64,000 bases of DNA from Symsagittifera roscoffensis (lineage: Eukaryota > Xenacoelomorpha > Acoela > Convolutidae), in contig NC_087067.1 in assembly GCF_963678635.1 (NCBI RefSeq), positions 16,871,639-16,935,638 on the forward strand. Reading direction: 5' to 3'. Positions 35,401 to 48,014 of the stretch are shown here, piece after piece (within the stretch, counting starts at the first letter, position 1; every line of letters starts with the position of its first letter). Position numbers and translations under genes: made by a program. The notes beneath the pieces are model-generated. The model searched no databases, was not told where the DNA came from, and saw nothing but the letters and a program-made list of their open reading frames with translations.

Positions 35401-38400
35401 TTGAGTTTCAAAGTCAAATGCAGTAGTCTTTGAGATTTTAATCTATCATGAAAACGATTTTTTTTTCAAGACATGGGCTTTTAAAACTTGGTAGTAGAAA
35501 AACTTGAACTACTCAAATTATCACAAGCGGAGTTAAAGCACTATTTTTGAAATTGTAGTATTTTTTTAGAAGTTGATACCCGAAAAAATTATTGTGAAAA
35601 ACGTAGAGAAACGATTGGTACTAAAAATTGTGGCTTAAAAACCTATTGCTTTAATCAATGACAGAATTGTATAGCGTACAACATCATTTAGTTTGATGAC
35701 TGCTCAAAAACCAAAATCGCAAAAAATTCTGTTAACTAAAGTTTTATTTTCCCCAGCAGAAGTTGATTAGAAATGACTATCGGAACAGAAAACTAATGTT
35801 AAAAAACTACTTAATCAGTTTCCAACAACTCTGAGCAGTTCTATTGTTTTCTCTTTGTATTATGTAAAAATTTTAAAAAACATAGTTATTTGAAATTTGT
35901 TTTTGATGCCATAAAAAACTATAATTTAAGTTACGTGGTTTTAGATACTTTTATTGAAAAAGTTTGATCTGAAATAGTTTGTTTTTAACTTAAAATGAAA
36001 ATTTTTTAATAATAATCTAATTCAAACATTTGTTAACCCCTGCGATATAAAAACTGGCTAATGGCATCCCTAATTTGTTTTTTTAGCAGCGAAAAAACCA
36101 GTTGTTTTTTTTTAATTCCTAGTCCTAAAAGCGGTTTTGTAGGCTAAGAGTTAAAAAATTGGTTCGTCTTAAGCAAATTTTTGTGCAAGAGTTGAAAAGA
36201 AGCGTATCGTTCATATAACAACCGCACTGCTCGTATCAGGAAAAACTTTGATTATTTGGACTGTCTTTTAAGTTATATGGCGTACTGTTTGTTTTAAGAA
36301 AAATGGTGAAGTTTTCAAAAAAAGTAAAATTTTTGAAAAAAATACCATATTTTTTCAGATTTTTTTTTGAGAAAACCATCATCAAAATGGTTTGAAAATT
36401 ATACAAAAATAAATTTAGCAGATTTTGAATTTTAAATTGGTCAAATGACATGCTTTAATTCAATTTGAAGCGAATTGTTCAGACGAATCAAAATCCTTTT
36501 AGGCGTCATTAGCACAAAATATATCGAGCGTGAAGAACCCCACTTGGGCAATATTTAAACCCACATAACCATCATCAAAATCATCGCAGATAAAAACTTT
36601 CAATGGATTTGAACTCAAGACAACAGAAATTGTTTAAACTCGTATCCTGCAAAAACAACTTGTCAGAAATTGCTGCTTGAAAACTCATTTCCGTTCGGAG
36701 AAACAAACCACCCCGAAAACAAAAACTCCAACTTTCAAAAATTGAAAAAAAAACAACAATAAATAAGTTTTAAACAATATTTACATGCATTATTAATTAT
36801 ATGAAGTTAAAAAACATATCTGAATTGTATGGGAGAGCATCATTAGGCCACCATTGATACAATTGCTATCATTTAAGATTTAGTTATCGGTCAGAAAAAA
36901 TGCCTTTCAATCTTTTAAAGAACATTTGTAGGAATTGCGATGGGAACAACACGCCCCACTGATAGAAACTCATTGGCTTGTGTTTCAAAGTCAAATGCAG
37001 TAGTCTTTGAGATTTTAATCTATTGTGAAAACGATTTTTTTCAAGACATGGCCTTCTAAAACTTGGTAGTAGAAAAACTTGAACTACTCAAATTGTCACA
37101 AGCAGAGTTAAAGCACTATTTTTGAAATTGTTGTATTTTTTTTTAGAAATTGATACCCAAAAAAAATATTGTGAAAAACGTAGAGAAACGATTGGTACTA
37201 AAAAAAATGTGGCTTAAAAACCTATTGCTTTAATCAATGAGAGAATTGTATAGCGTACAACATCATTTAGTTTGATGACTGCTCAAAAACCAATATCGCA
37301 AAAACTTCTGTTTACTAAAGTTTTTTTTCCACAGCAGAATTTGTTTAGAAATGACTATCGGAACAGAAAACTAATGTTAAAAAACTACTTAAGCAGTTTC
37401 CAACAACTCTGAGCAGTTCTATTGTTTTCTCTTTGTATTATGTAAAAATTTTAAATAACATAGTTATTTGAAAGTTGTTTTTGATGCCATAAAAAACTAT
37501 AATTGAAGTTACGTGGTCTTAGATACTTTTATTGAAAAAGATTGATCTGAAACAGTTTGTTTTTAACTTAAAAGGAAAATTTTCTAATAATAATCTAATT
37601 CAAACATTTGTTAAACCCTGCGATATAAAAACTGGCTAATGGTATCCCTTATTTGCTTTTTTAGCAGCGAAAATATAAGCTGTTTTTTTTAATTCCTAGT
37701 CTTATAAGCGGTTTTGTAGGCTAAGAGTTAATAAATTGGTTCATTTTAGGCAAATTTTTGTGCAAGAGTTGAAAAAGAAGCGTATCGCTCATATAACAAT
37801 CGAACTGCTCGTAGCAGGAACAAACTTAGAATTTTCCGACTGTCTTTCAAGTTATATGGCGTACTGTTTGTTTTAAGAAAAATGGGGAAGTTTTGAAAAA
37901 AAAGTAAAATTTTTGAAAAAAAATACTTTAATTTTTTCAGATTTTGTTTTGAGAAAACCATCACCAAAATGGTTTAAAAATTATACAAAAATAAATTTAG
38001 CAGATTTTGAATTTTAAATTGGTCAAATGACATGCTTTAATTCAATTTGAAGCGAATTGTTCAGACGAATCAAAATCCTTTTAGGCGTCATTAGCACAAA
38101 ACATATCGAGCGTGAAGAACCCCACTTGGGCAATATTTAAACCCACATAACCATCATCAAAATCATCGCAGATGAAAACTTTCAATGGATTTGAACTCAA
38201 GACAACAGAAATTGTTTAAACTCGTATCCTGCAAAAACAACTTGTCAAAAATTGCTGCTTGAAAACTCAATTTCGTTCGGAGAAACAAACCACCCCGAAA
38301 ACAAAAACTCCAACTTTCAAAAATTGAAAAAAAAAACAAAAATAAATTAGTTTTAAACAATATTTACATGCATAATTAATTATATGAAGTTAAAAAACAT

Positions 38401-40695
38401 ATCTGAATTGTATGGGAGAGCATCATTAGGCCACCATTGATACAATTGCTATCATTTAAGATTTAGTTATCGGTCAGAAAAAATGCCTTTCAATCATTTA
38501 AAGAACGTTTGTAGGAATTGCGATGGGAACAACACGCCCCATTGATAGAAACTCATTGGCTTGAGTTTCAAAGTCAAATGCAGTAGTCTTTGAGATTTTA
38601 ATCTATTATGAAAACGATTTTTCTCAAGACATGGCCTTCTAAAACTTGGTAGTAGAAAAACTTGAACTACTCAAATTATCACAAGCGGAGTTAAAGCACT
38701 ATTTTTGAAATTGTAGTATTTTTGTTAGAAGTTGATACCCAAAAAAAATATTGTGAAAAACGTAGAGAAACGATTGGTACTAAAAAATTGTGGCTTAACA
38801 ACCTATTGCTTTAATCAATGACAAAAATGTATAGCGTACAACATCAATTAGTTTGATGACTGCTCAAAAACCAATATCTTAAAAAATTCTGTTTACTAAA
38901 GTTTTATTTTCCCCAGCAGAATTTGATTAGAAATGACTATCGGAACAGAAAACTAATGTTAAAAAACGACTTAAGCAGTTTCCAACAACTCTGAGCAGTT
39001 CTGTTGTTTTCTCTTTGTATTATGTAAAAATTTTAAATTACATAGTTATTTGAAAGTTGTTTTTGATGCCAAAAAAAACTATAATTGAAGTTACGTGGTT
39101 TTAGATACTTTTATCGAAAAAGTTTGATCTGAAATAGTTTGTTTTTAACTTAAAAGGAAAATTTTCTAATAAAAACCTAATTCAAACATTTGTTAACCCC
39201 TGCGATATAAAAACTGGCTAATGGCATCCCTAATTTGCTTTCTTAGCAGCAAAAATACAAGTTGTTTTTTTTTAATTCATAGTCCTAAAAGCGGTTTTGT
39301 AGGCTAAGAGTTAATAAATTGGTTCATTTTAAGCAAATTTTTGTGCAAGAGTTGAAAAAGAAGCGTATCGCTCATATAACAATCGAACTGCTCGTATCAG
39401 GAACAAACTTAGAATTTTCCGACTGTCTTTTAAGTTATATGGCGTACTGTTTGTTGTAAGAAAAATGGTGAAGTTTTGAAAAAAAGTAAAATTTTTGAAA
39501 AAAAAACATAATTTTTTCACATTTTGTTTTGAGAAAACCATCACCAAAATGGATTGAAAATTATACAAAAATAATTTTAGCAGATTTTGAATTTTAAATT
39601 GGTCAGATGACACGCTTTAATTCAATTTGAAGCGAATTGTTCAGACAAATCAAAATTCCTGTTAGGCGTCATTAGCACAAAATATATCGAGCGTGAAGAA
39701 CCCCAATTGGGCAATATTTAAACCCACATAACCATCATCAAAATCATGACAGATAAAAATTTTTAATCGGATTGAAACTCAAGACAACAGAAGTTGTTTA
39801 AACTTATATCCTGCAAAAAAACTTGTCAAAAATTGCTGCTGGAAAACTCAATTTCGTTCGGAGAAACAAACCACCCCAAAAACAAAAACTCCATCTTTCA
39901 AAAAATGAAATAAATCAAAATTAAATTAGTTTTAAACAATATTTATATACATAATGAGTTATATGAAGTTGAAAAACAAATCTGAATCGTATCGGAGAGC
40001 ATCATTAGATCACCATTAATACGATTGCTATCATTTAAGATTTAGTTATTGGTCAGAAAAAATGCCTTCCAATCTTTTAAAGAACGTTTGTAGGAATTGC
40101 GATGGGAACAACACGCCCCATTGATAGAAACTCATTGGCTTGAGTTTCAAAGTCAAATGCAGTAGTCTTTGAGATTTTAATCTATTATGAAAACGATTTT
40201 TTTCAAGGCATGGTCTTCTAAAACTTGGTAGTAGAAAAACTTGTACTACTCAAATTATCACAAGCGGAGTTAAAGCACTATTTTTGAAATTGTAGTATTT
40301 TTTTTAGAAGTTGATTCCCAAAAAAAATATTGTGAAAAACGTAGAGAAACGATTGGTACTAAAAAATTGTGGCTTAAAAACCTATTGCTTTAATCAATGA
40401 CAAAATTGTATAGCGTACAACATCATTTAGTTTGATGACTGCTCAAAAACCAAAATCGCAAAAAATTCTGTTAACTAAAGTTTTATTTTCCCCAGCAGAA
40501 GTTGATTAGAAATGACTATCGGAACAGAAAACTAATGTTAAAAAACTACTTAATCAGTTTCCAACAACTCTGAGCAGTTCTATTGTTTTCTCTTTGTAAT
40601 ATGTAAAAATTTTAAAAAACATAGTTATTTGAAATTTTTTTTGATAGTAGTTTTTGAGATTTTAATCTATTATGAAAACGATTTTCTTTTCATGG
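32455..40695 (+). repeat. Tandem array of a ~1,580-bp unit, just over five copies
   Basis: The landmark AAAACTTGGTAGTAG occurs at 32,471, 33,903, 35,483, 37,058, 38,641 and 40,220, giving spacings of 1,432, 1,580, 1,575, 1,583 and 1,579. The first unit lacks about 150 bp around the AAAAGCGGTTTTGTAGG block. The last unit stops at about 40,640 and jumps to a 50-bp piece that normally lies some 1,150 bp further on in the unit. Other constant blocks are AACAACACGCCCCATTGATA, CGGAACAGAAAACTAA and ATATCGAGCGTGAAGAACCC. Units carry no conserved long frame. Minus-strand frames of 65-94 codons recur but are interrupted in some units. Confidence 0.97.
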
Positions 40696-41510
40696 CATTC
40701 ATCCAATTTTTTGCACTCTTTTTTCTTCTTAGTTAATAAAAACTAACTTTTTTGCTGTCTAAAAATATGCGGGTTCCTCAAAAATGACTGAAACTAAACA
40801 AACCATAAAATTTTTGTACAAGTAAGAATTACTTCAAACTTATTTACTTTTTGTTTGAAAATGAGCAGTAAAAACTAATGGACTGCTTTGTTCGCTCAAG
40901 TGTTTCTAAGGTAAGAAAAACTTTTAAAAAATTATCACCCTTATACTGTAATTTGGTCTCTCAGAAGCTTGCGCTATGCAGTTTTATTTTAGCTGAGTTT
41001 ATATCAAGAAACTTAGTTTTTTAGTTAAATTTAGTTAGAACTAGTTAAAAAGTTTAATTAACATGAATATCGATAAGAGTGCGTGTATATAAACTTAACT
41101 TCAATGCCAAAAAAAATCATTTTACATTGACAACATTGAAAACGTACTTAGGCGTTTCAGTGCTTTCAAATCAAACTGGTAGATTTTTTCCTGGCTATGT
41201 GAACTTTATTTCTTGGTGAAAACAAGTGCAACTGAAGGAAAGAAATTGTTAACTCTTGCCGTCGTGTGACTTTTTTAAACGAAAAAATTTTTTTTTGTCG
41301 TTTGTCGTTTGTTTTTCGTTTGACGAAAAAAATCTAAATAGGTGTAGTTTTACGATACCATTTTTTTTAAAGTTCAGGGCTAGTAACAAAATAGACTATT
41401 TCAAATGAAATGTTTCGAAAAACGCTTTTGTTGATGCTTTTGTTGAGGCATTTGATTAAAAATAAACATAAGATCTAGATGAGCTTAAAAATCAAAATCT
41501 ATATAGAGCT
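40696..41510. other. AT-rich spacer, no gene seen
   Basis: Only T-rich runs and a local TCGTTTGTCGTTTG duplication near 41,300 are visible. Confidence 0.6.
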
Positions 41511-41837
41511 AGGAAAAATTATGAGGCGACGATTCGTCGCAAGTGACAATTGGTCACAGGCGACAATTCGTAGCATTTGAGAAAGCGACAACTCGTCGCA
41601 GAGAAATTTTCCTTCATAGTTGTGGAACCAATTTGAAATGAATTGATTTAGCAATGCACAGTAACCAAACGAACATGCCTTAGCGGGTGCGGGATATGGA
41701 ACGTTTCGCGGAACTACCAAGCAAAAAATTCTGATCACATTCCACTGCGAACAATTATCGCTTTTTAAAATTGCAAAAAACTGTCGGCTGCGACCAATTG
41801 TCGCCTGCGACGAATTGCCGCCGTGCCAGGAAAAATT
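41511..41837. mobile_element. MITE with GGCGAC-rich inverted ends
   Basis: The left end at about 41,523-41,555 (GGCGACGATTCGTCGCAAG..) and the right end at 41,792-41,824 pair as 33-bp inverse repeats with five differences, all transitions. Each end is itself built from repeated near-palindromes of the type GCGACAATTCGTCGC (left part to 41,606, right part from 41,746). The 10-mer AGGAAAAATT stands on both sides (41,511-41,520 and 41,828-41,837) as a possible target duplication. The interior is about 140 bp and non-coding. Confidence 0.8.
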
Positions 41838-44800
41838 GATTGACATTTGTGATTTTTCTCGTTGACAAAGGTTAAACCAGTATCTAAAAGCAGATAAAAA
41901 GCAAATTATTTTCAATGAATTATTTCAAAAACTGCAAACAACTTTTTACCGTTGAAGTTTGTACGATGTTTGTCAGGCCTAGTTTTGAATGATAAATTAG
42001 CTTCCTTCAGGCACTTCAAATTTGTTCGAGCAAGACAAAAGACCGGATTCTGATGATATTCAAATTAAGTTTGAATTTTGAAAAATTATAGTCATTGATT
42101 TGTTATAACCTTGAGAATACATTTTTCAACAAATCCGATAATTTTAACTCAATTTCGAGACATTCGTCAGTTTTAAGAGTTTCTTCGGTTTCGAAGAAGT
42201 TTTGTTCCAGTTATATAAGTGATCGATCATTTTTTGTAACCTTAATCTATTCTTTCTCCACGCTAATTTTGTGAAAATTTTGATCGAAAATCATGTCAGT
42301 AATAGCGTACCTGTATTTTTGAAGTTAGATGTAAAAGTTTTCTTTGCAGCGTTGCGTCCAAGGTCCAGCTCTAAAAGAGGGTATCTTTGCAGACTTTTTA
42401 AATTATTATAGCAGGGTATATACACAAAGTGTGCAGCGTAAAGTATTTTTCAATGATTTTAACTTACGATGGTACGCGTGATGTGTGATTGCTTGTGGTG
42501 AGAAATAACCTTTTGAAAGGTAAAGATAAACATAAACAAATAAAAACAAATACCAAAAACAGCGACGACAATTCTGTGATGTAGAAAAAGATAATGAAAT
42601 TAGGTTAATTCAATTATTGCTATTATTTTTCATATCAGTCAAGCCAGTCAGTCTTAATTTCAGTCAAAATTGCTTCAAGTCAAATTATACTCGAGAAGAT
42701 TTTTTGAGGTGTTTTTAGGCCAATCAAATTTAATTTGCCTATTCCCTTTTTTAAGCGGACACTTCAGCACGGCGAATGATCTATACTTAAAGATTAACGC
42801 CAATCATTTTATTTTTACTCTTTACCTTTTCTGCTGTGAATTTGACGCTCATATCTCCATATAAAATTTTATTTGTATTTTAGAGACCCTCATTCAAATA
42901 ATATTTCTTCCCATAGTATTAACGGTTGAATTCATTTATTTATGGGGGGGGTGGTTGTTGTGCTTTGTTTTACTACTCATGAACAATAACAAAAACCATT
43001 CAGGAACACATTTTTTGTTCACAGTTTCCCAGTTTGGTCAATTCTTCCTTTTACAGACTTGTCTTTCTGGTTTCCTCAGCATGAGGGGTTATTGTGCGTG
43101 CCCAAAATGAGTTAGAGAGTTGGATCAGGGGGCGGGGGGTGTATGGTGTTTAGGGCGAAAACATAGCGTAGAAAGTGTGATTACAAAGTGCTAATTTGTT
43201 TTGGTTCCCAATCGAGACAGAGTGCACTTTCTTTTCCCTTCCTGCCTGGAAGACGTTTCAAGGCCCCCCTTTGTTAGGCTGACAAAACCCAAGCAGACCT
43301 TGCGGATACCACTACTCTAAAACGTATGTAGAAAATACCTCCTTGCGATTGTCGAAATTGAAGTGAAAAACCTGAGGCATAAGCGTAGTACTCTGAGTCT
43401 CTTTAGTTTAGTTTCACCATTACTAAAAATTACTAAGACATGAATTCATGATTATAAGTTGATATTAACTGGGGAGTGGGCAACAGCGGGTATACGTATA
43501 TAAAAACAGAGCAGCTTCAAATTTGGTCCTTCCCCCGAGGACAAATGTCTTGAAAAATGACTTATATCATAATAACCACAAGAAATCTTTTAATGCGTTG
43601 GAAGTCATAATATTTCGTCAACAGATAAATTTAGCATTTAAGCTCGTGAGGATTGAATGCATAAAAACTTTTTGGTCCATATGATTCCACAGGCGGCAAT
43701 GTCCTATATTCGAAGTATTCCAGATGGCGTAAGATCCTGCGTCCCAATTAAAGAGTTTTAGAACTAAGAAATATGATCAGGAGGTAAAAAGCATTTTTCC
43801 GATACTTCTGAAACTTTTCAAAAGCAATTTTAAGTGCTGAAGCACAATTGGTAGCGAGAGCTAAATTTCACTTCGCCAGTTGTTTTCTCAAACTTTCGAA
43901 ATCTTTATGTGTGTATTCTTAAGGAGTGCCTGTTCTTAATTAAATGAGATCATGTGACCTGGCCGTTCAAACGAGATTTTAAAAGGACATGACGAGAAAA
44001 GGACAAAAAAACTACCATTTTTGAGATGCCGACCTCAAGTACATTGATGATGACTCCCCCATTTATCGGCCCAAAAAATAAGATGATAAAATTAGAAATT
44101 CTAAACTTGGGTTCATAAATACAATCTCAACTGACAAAACTGGATTGAGGTTGATTCTAGTATGAAAAAAATATGTATATTAAAATGAGATTGATTTTAC
44201 ATCTTAAAAATTATGTAATTTAAATCATAAAAGTTAAGATTGATAATTGGATCAATTTTAAATAGGTTTAAAATAATCACAAGCCTTAGCTTAAAAAATC
44301 TATCCAAATCCATATGTTCCGCTATTTATAAGTCTTTGAAGGAATAAAGACTAAATCAATTTTTGTTCTAATTCAATTTTTTTTGCCAGAAAATCAGCTT
44401 TTGCATGCAAAAACTCACTGAAATGGCTCACTTGCTCTTTTTTCACATATTTTATCTACTTCATTTTTATGCAAGCTTTGTAATATTCGCCCAGAAATTA
44501 CACAGTGACCGAGCGTAGAAAAAGAACCTATTGCTACTGGCTGACGCCAGTAACCACAATTCTACTCGTTTTTAACCGTCTAGACCTAGCCAGTTGTTTT
44601 TCTGGCCTGTTAAGGGTTAAGTAAAAAGTTACCATTTTTAGGCCATCAGCCAAACGACTTTTGATCAGCTTTCGATTACATGCAAAAATAACGACATAGC
44701 TCGGCCTCGGATCCCCAGACTACGTGATTACTATTAAAAAAACGACTAGAAAACCATCATTTACTATGTTTTTAGTGACATTTCTATACTAACTCCATTG

Positions 44801-44929
44801 GAGATGGATTTACTTTTTCCTGTTCTAACTACTCGTGTTCTAAAATACTAAACAATATCGGAGTTAATTAATTCGTTCAGGTCATTACAGTAGCTAAAAT
44901 ATGTAACTAAAGTCTCTAACAGTTTTTTT
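41838..44929. other. No gene called
   Basis: 43,060-43,330 has higher G+C. On the minus strand it offers a TTTTAG acceptor at about 43,320 and a 40-codon frame to a stop, which is too weak to call an exon. A G-run lies at about 42,945. Confidence 0.45.
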
Positions 44930-45200
44930 GGCACCGGGCCTTCAACTCCATGTTCGCCCGAGGATAAGGTCGTTATCTCCCCTATTTCGTGGCACGGGAG
45001 GGTACGGATCGGCTCCGGATATCCCAGTGGACCTTCCTTCCATCTGATTTTCCTCAGATAACCGTTACCACGGACAAGAGGCTTCGTTTTTCAGATAGGT
45101 TTTCCTTGTACGGGATAGTACGGATCCGCTCAGATAAGTTTTACTCAGATAAGAGGCTTCCTTTTTCTTTTGAGATTTCTTTCGACTGATTTTTGTCTCG
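44930..45200. repeat. GC-richer patch with internal direct repeats
   Basis: AGTACGGATC or GGTACGGATC, CTCAGATAA and AAGAGGCTTC(G/C)TTTTTC each occur twice, roughly 70-110 bp apart. The patch opens a 66-codon plus frame without other support. It could be part of an unrecognised transposon. Confidence 0.4.
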
Positions 45201-45919
45201 TTAAGCCGGTTGTCTGTTTTTCTTGTACTTTCCGGACAAAATGGCTGTTTTTACATTTCTGAAAAAGATCCTAGCTCCAATCGAAATTTTGAAAAATTTA
45301 AATTCTAGAATTTTCCCACCCTACTTTTTGTAACGAATTCACTGTTAACGTCTTCTTTTGTTTGCATCGTCGGGTTTGACTGTACCAATCCGGGGAATGG
45401 CTCACTTCAAGGGTTTTATGTATGATGACGAAAGTATGATTACCAAACTATCTTGCAAAAAAAGCTCGAAATTAAATTGAATCCAACTAACTGGACATTT
45501 TAATTTCATTTTTTGAAAACCAATCTTTCATCAAGAATCTATTAAAACGAATTAAATTATAACACTGACCTATTTTTGTATTTGCTGTGTGCATGACCAA
45601 AAAAAATCGTTAAATTCAAAATTTTTCAATTTAGTTTTTCTTTGCTTGTACAAAGAAGAATTTTGCAACACGAAGTTCAAAACAAGGTTCAGCAAAATTT
45701 TCTAGTGCTCATCTTTAATGCTCATCTTTAGGTATTTCTTAGGACGAAGTGAAATTAAAATCTCAAAGAAAGAAAAAAATTTGAGGAAAAACAACAGCCA
45801 CTTTAGACAGACAAAAATCGTGGAGATTTTTTGGAGCATATAGCTTTTTATGATGATGAAATGTTGGTTTTGATATAAAGTTGACTTAAGAATTTTTATG
45901 TTTGTTTTTGTTTCTTATG
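45201..45919. other. AT-rich spacer, no gene seen
   Basis: Only low-complexity sequence is visible, with a duplicated AGTGCTCATCTTTA / ATGCTCATCTTTA at about 45,705-45,732. Confidence 0.55.
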
Positions 45920-46520
45920 GTTCCGACCATTGAAAATGGGGATGATCTTTGCATTCGGGTATTTTAGTTTTTTTTTGTTTTCCACGCAAAATCAGGTACC
46001 ACAAATAATGATCGGACTGGGTTGAGTGATGTATCAGATTAAAGCCCTTTCACTCGTGATTTGAACCACATTATAAAAATTTCACAAAAGTTTTCCCAGT
46101 GACGAGAAAAAATTGTTTGAAAATTCATTTTTCGTCTAATTTCGAGCGAGTGAGCAGGCTTATATTAGCTTATTTATGCTTAATTTATGCGTAAAACTTT
46201 AGTTTTACTCTAGTGAAAATATTCTTTGGAGTTTTAAGCTTCATCTAGGAATCAAAAACCTGAAAAAATTGGAAAAAAAATTTGAAAACTTATTAACAAA
46301 CTTCAATTTTTTTTCTTTTTGTTTGTCTTTAAAAAGTGATTTACCATTCGCATATTTTACAATAACTGACTGACGAAAATGCTTAAGCTCTACTTTTGTA
46401 CGCCCAGCCAAAAAAAACGACCCTAAAGTGACAAATAAATTTATTGTGATTTTCTAAGACTGGTCGGAACATTCTGCGATACTTGCACAGTAAACGGCTA
46501 TCCGTGTTTTAAATTGAGCC
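45920..46520 (+). repeat. Dispersed repeat family E, copy 2 (longest)
   Basis: It runs from GGTTCCGACCATTGAAAATG through TTCGAGCGAGTGAGCAGGC and TTATGCTTAATTTATGCG to GATACTTGCACAGTAAACGG. The inverted copy at 59,500-60,000 matches across the same span. Confidence 0.85.
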
Positions 46521-47483
46521 TTGTTTCAAAGTTTTCTAAAGTTTAGGAAAAGATTTTAAGGAACACTCAATTTGAGTTACCAGTCTCTTCAAACGAGATC
46601 AAGAGAATGTTTTCAGATTTTTCCGAAAGATTACAAATGTGCGATATATTTGTCCGAAAAAAAAATCGATTATGAAATTTCAATGAACAATAATTCTTCG
46701 ACTTCAAAAATTTGATTGAAATTCTCGCAAGCAAAACCCATTTTCTCAATTTTTGAAAAAAATTATCAAATGAGAAGCTCGGCTAATTAAACAAATTTTA
46801 AAACATAAAATAAATGTTGGAAATTAAAAAAAAATCGGAAGCTTTTTTTGACTTTTGAACCTTCGCTACGCTATTTTTAACAAAGATTTTAGCATGAATT
46901 GGACCATCACGCCATGCAGAGGGTCAATCTCTATTAAAATATTGATTATTCTGCTTTTCCGACAAACCTTTGAAAATTTATTAGAGATGACATTGACTTT
47001 ATTATATTGACCTATTTTTATTAGCAGAACTTATCAAGTTTCAATAAACATTTAATTAAATTCAATTTTGAGATACAAATAGCATATCTAACCCTGTTTA
47101 ATTTTGCAATGTAAATGATAAATTTGACAAAACTTGATGATGTTTGGTTTTTTAAATAATATTTAAAAATTTTTTCCAGGTTGGTTTTTTCTTAGTTAGT
47201 GATAGAGAACTGATTTGCTGATTAAACTTCAGAAAAGAAGTAAAAAACAAAATAAAAATACACCCCAAAATTAGGTTGAAGATTCAGTCCCAAAGATTCC
47301 GTCCAAAAAAGTCCGAAAAGTCCGCGAACTTTTCTTTAATTTATCCAAATCACGTTTAAATGGTTTTGATACCGCAACTGATACTTTTGAGATTTAGCTA
47401 TGTGGAAGTAGTTGAAAAAACCCAATTTACATCATTGTTTATTCATATTCTTTCGAGAGTAGCCAAAACAAAAAAGATGGTTT
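46521..47483. other. AT-rich spacer, no gene seen
   Basis: No coding or repeat structure was recognised. Confidence 0.55.
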
Positions 47484-47690
47484 CAGTGGCGGATCTAGGA
47501 TTTTCTCGAGGGGGGGGGGGATTTTCAAAAAATTTTCGACCTTTTTTTAGGTAGAAGAAATTGATTTTCCGAGCTCTTCCAAAACAATTTAAAGTACCTG
47601 TTTAGGCCAAAATTTGTGCGCAGCAGGCAAAATTTTCAAAAGGCAGGCCAATTACACCAATAAAATGCAATAACATAAATGAATTGTACG
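47484..47690 (+). repeat. Short interspersed 'GTCGAATCCC' family copy, head part
   Basis: CAGTGGCGGATCTAGGATTT is followed by TCTCGAGG with a run of 10 G, then TTTTCGACCTTTTTTTAGG. It lies just downstream of the EFCAB7 polyadenylation signal. Confidence 0.8.
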
Positions 47691-47777
47691 AGCTTGACCT
47701 CCAGCATCCAGAGAGCATTACTAACGTCCAGAAAAAAACTCAGGTGGAATATCTTGTTCTTTCGAAAAGCAATTAAG

Positions 47778-47783
47778 TTTATT
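47778..47783 (-). terminator. EFCAB7 polyadenylation signal
   Basis: AATAAA on the minus strand, about 70 nt after the EFCAB7 stop codon. Confidence 0.6.
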
Positions 47784-47851
47784 TGTTTTTACAAATAGTA
47801 AGTAATTATCCAATTTCAGATTTAAAGTTTTGAAGACAATTTTGACAGTCA

Positions 47852-48014
47852 TCAGGATCGAATTTCAGCGGCCATTTTGACTACAATCTCTTTGGATGGA
47901 TCCGGTGGTACTAATAGTTGGACTACCTTCTTGCTCTGGGCACCAATGACAATGTCTTTGAACTCAGACCCAAGATTTACGTTGGAACTCTTCGACAAAT
48001 CAAGTCTCACTTGC
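47852..48014 (-). CDS. EFCAB7: EFCAB7 exon 7 (terminal)
   Basis: The acceptor TTCATTTTAG completes Arg, then Q-V-R-L-D-L-S-K-S-S. The reading ends A-E-I-R-S and TGA, with AATAAA 70 nt on. Confidence 0.88.

Noticed and set aside
36236-39613. Minus-strand 71-94-codon frames in the 1,580-bp units
   Set aside because: Broken in some units by ordinary indels, low-complexity Phe/Lys/Asn content, no conserved start; not coding.
41499-41915. 138-codon minus-strand frame
   Set aside because: It spans the MITE with GGCGAC-rich ends and both flanks; the open frame is a by-product of the repeats.
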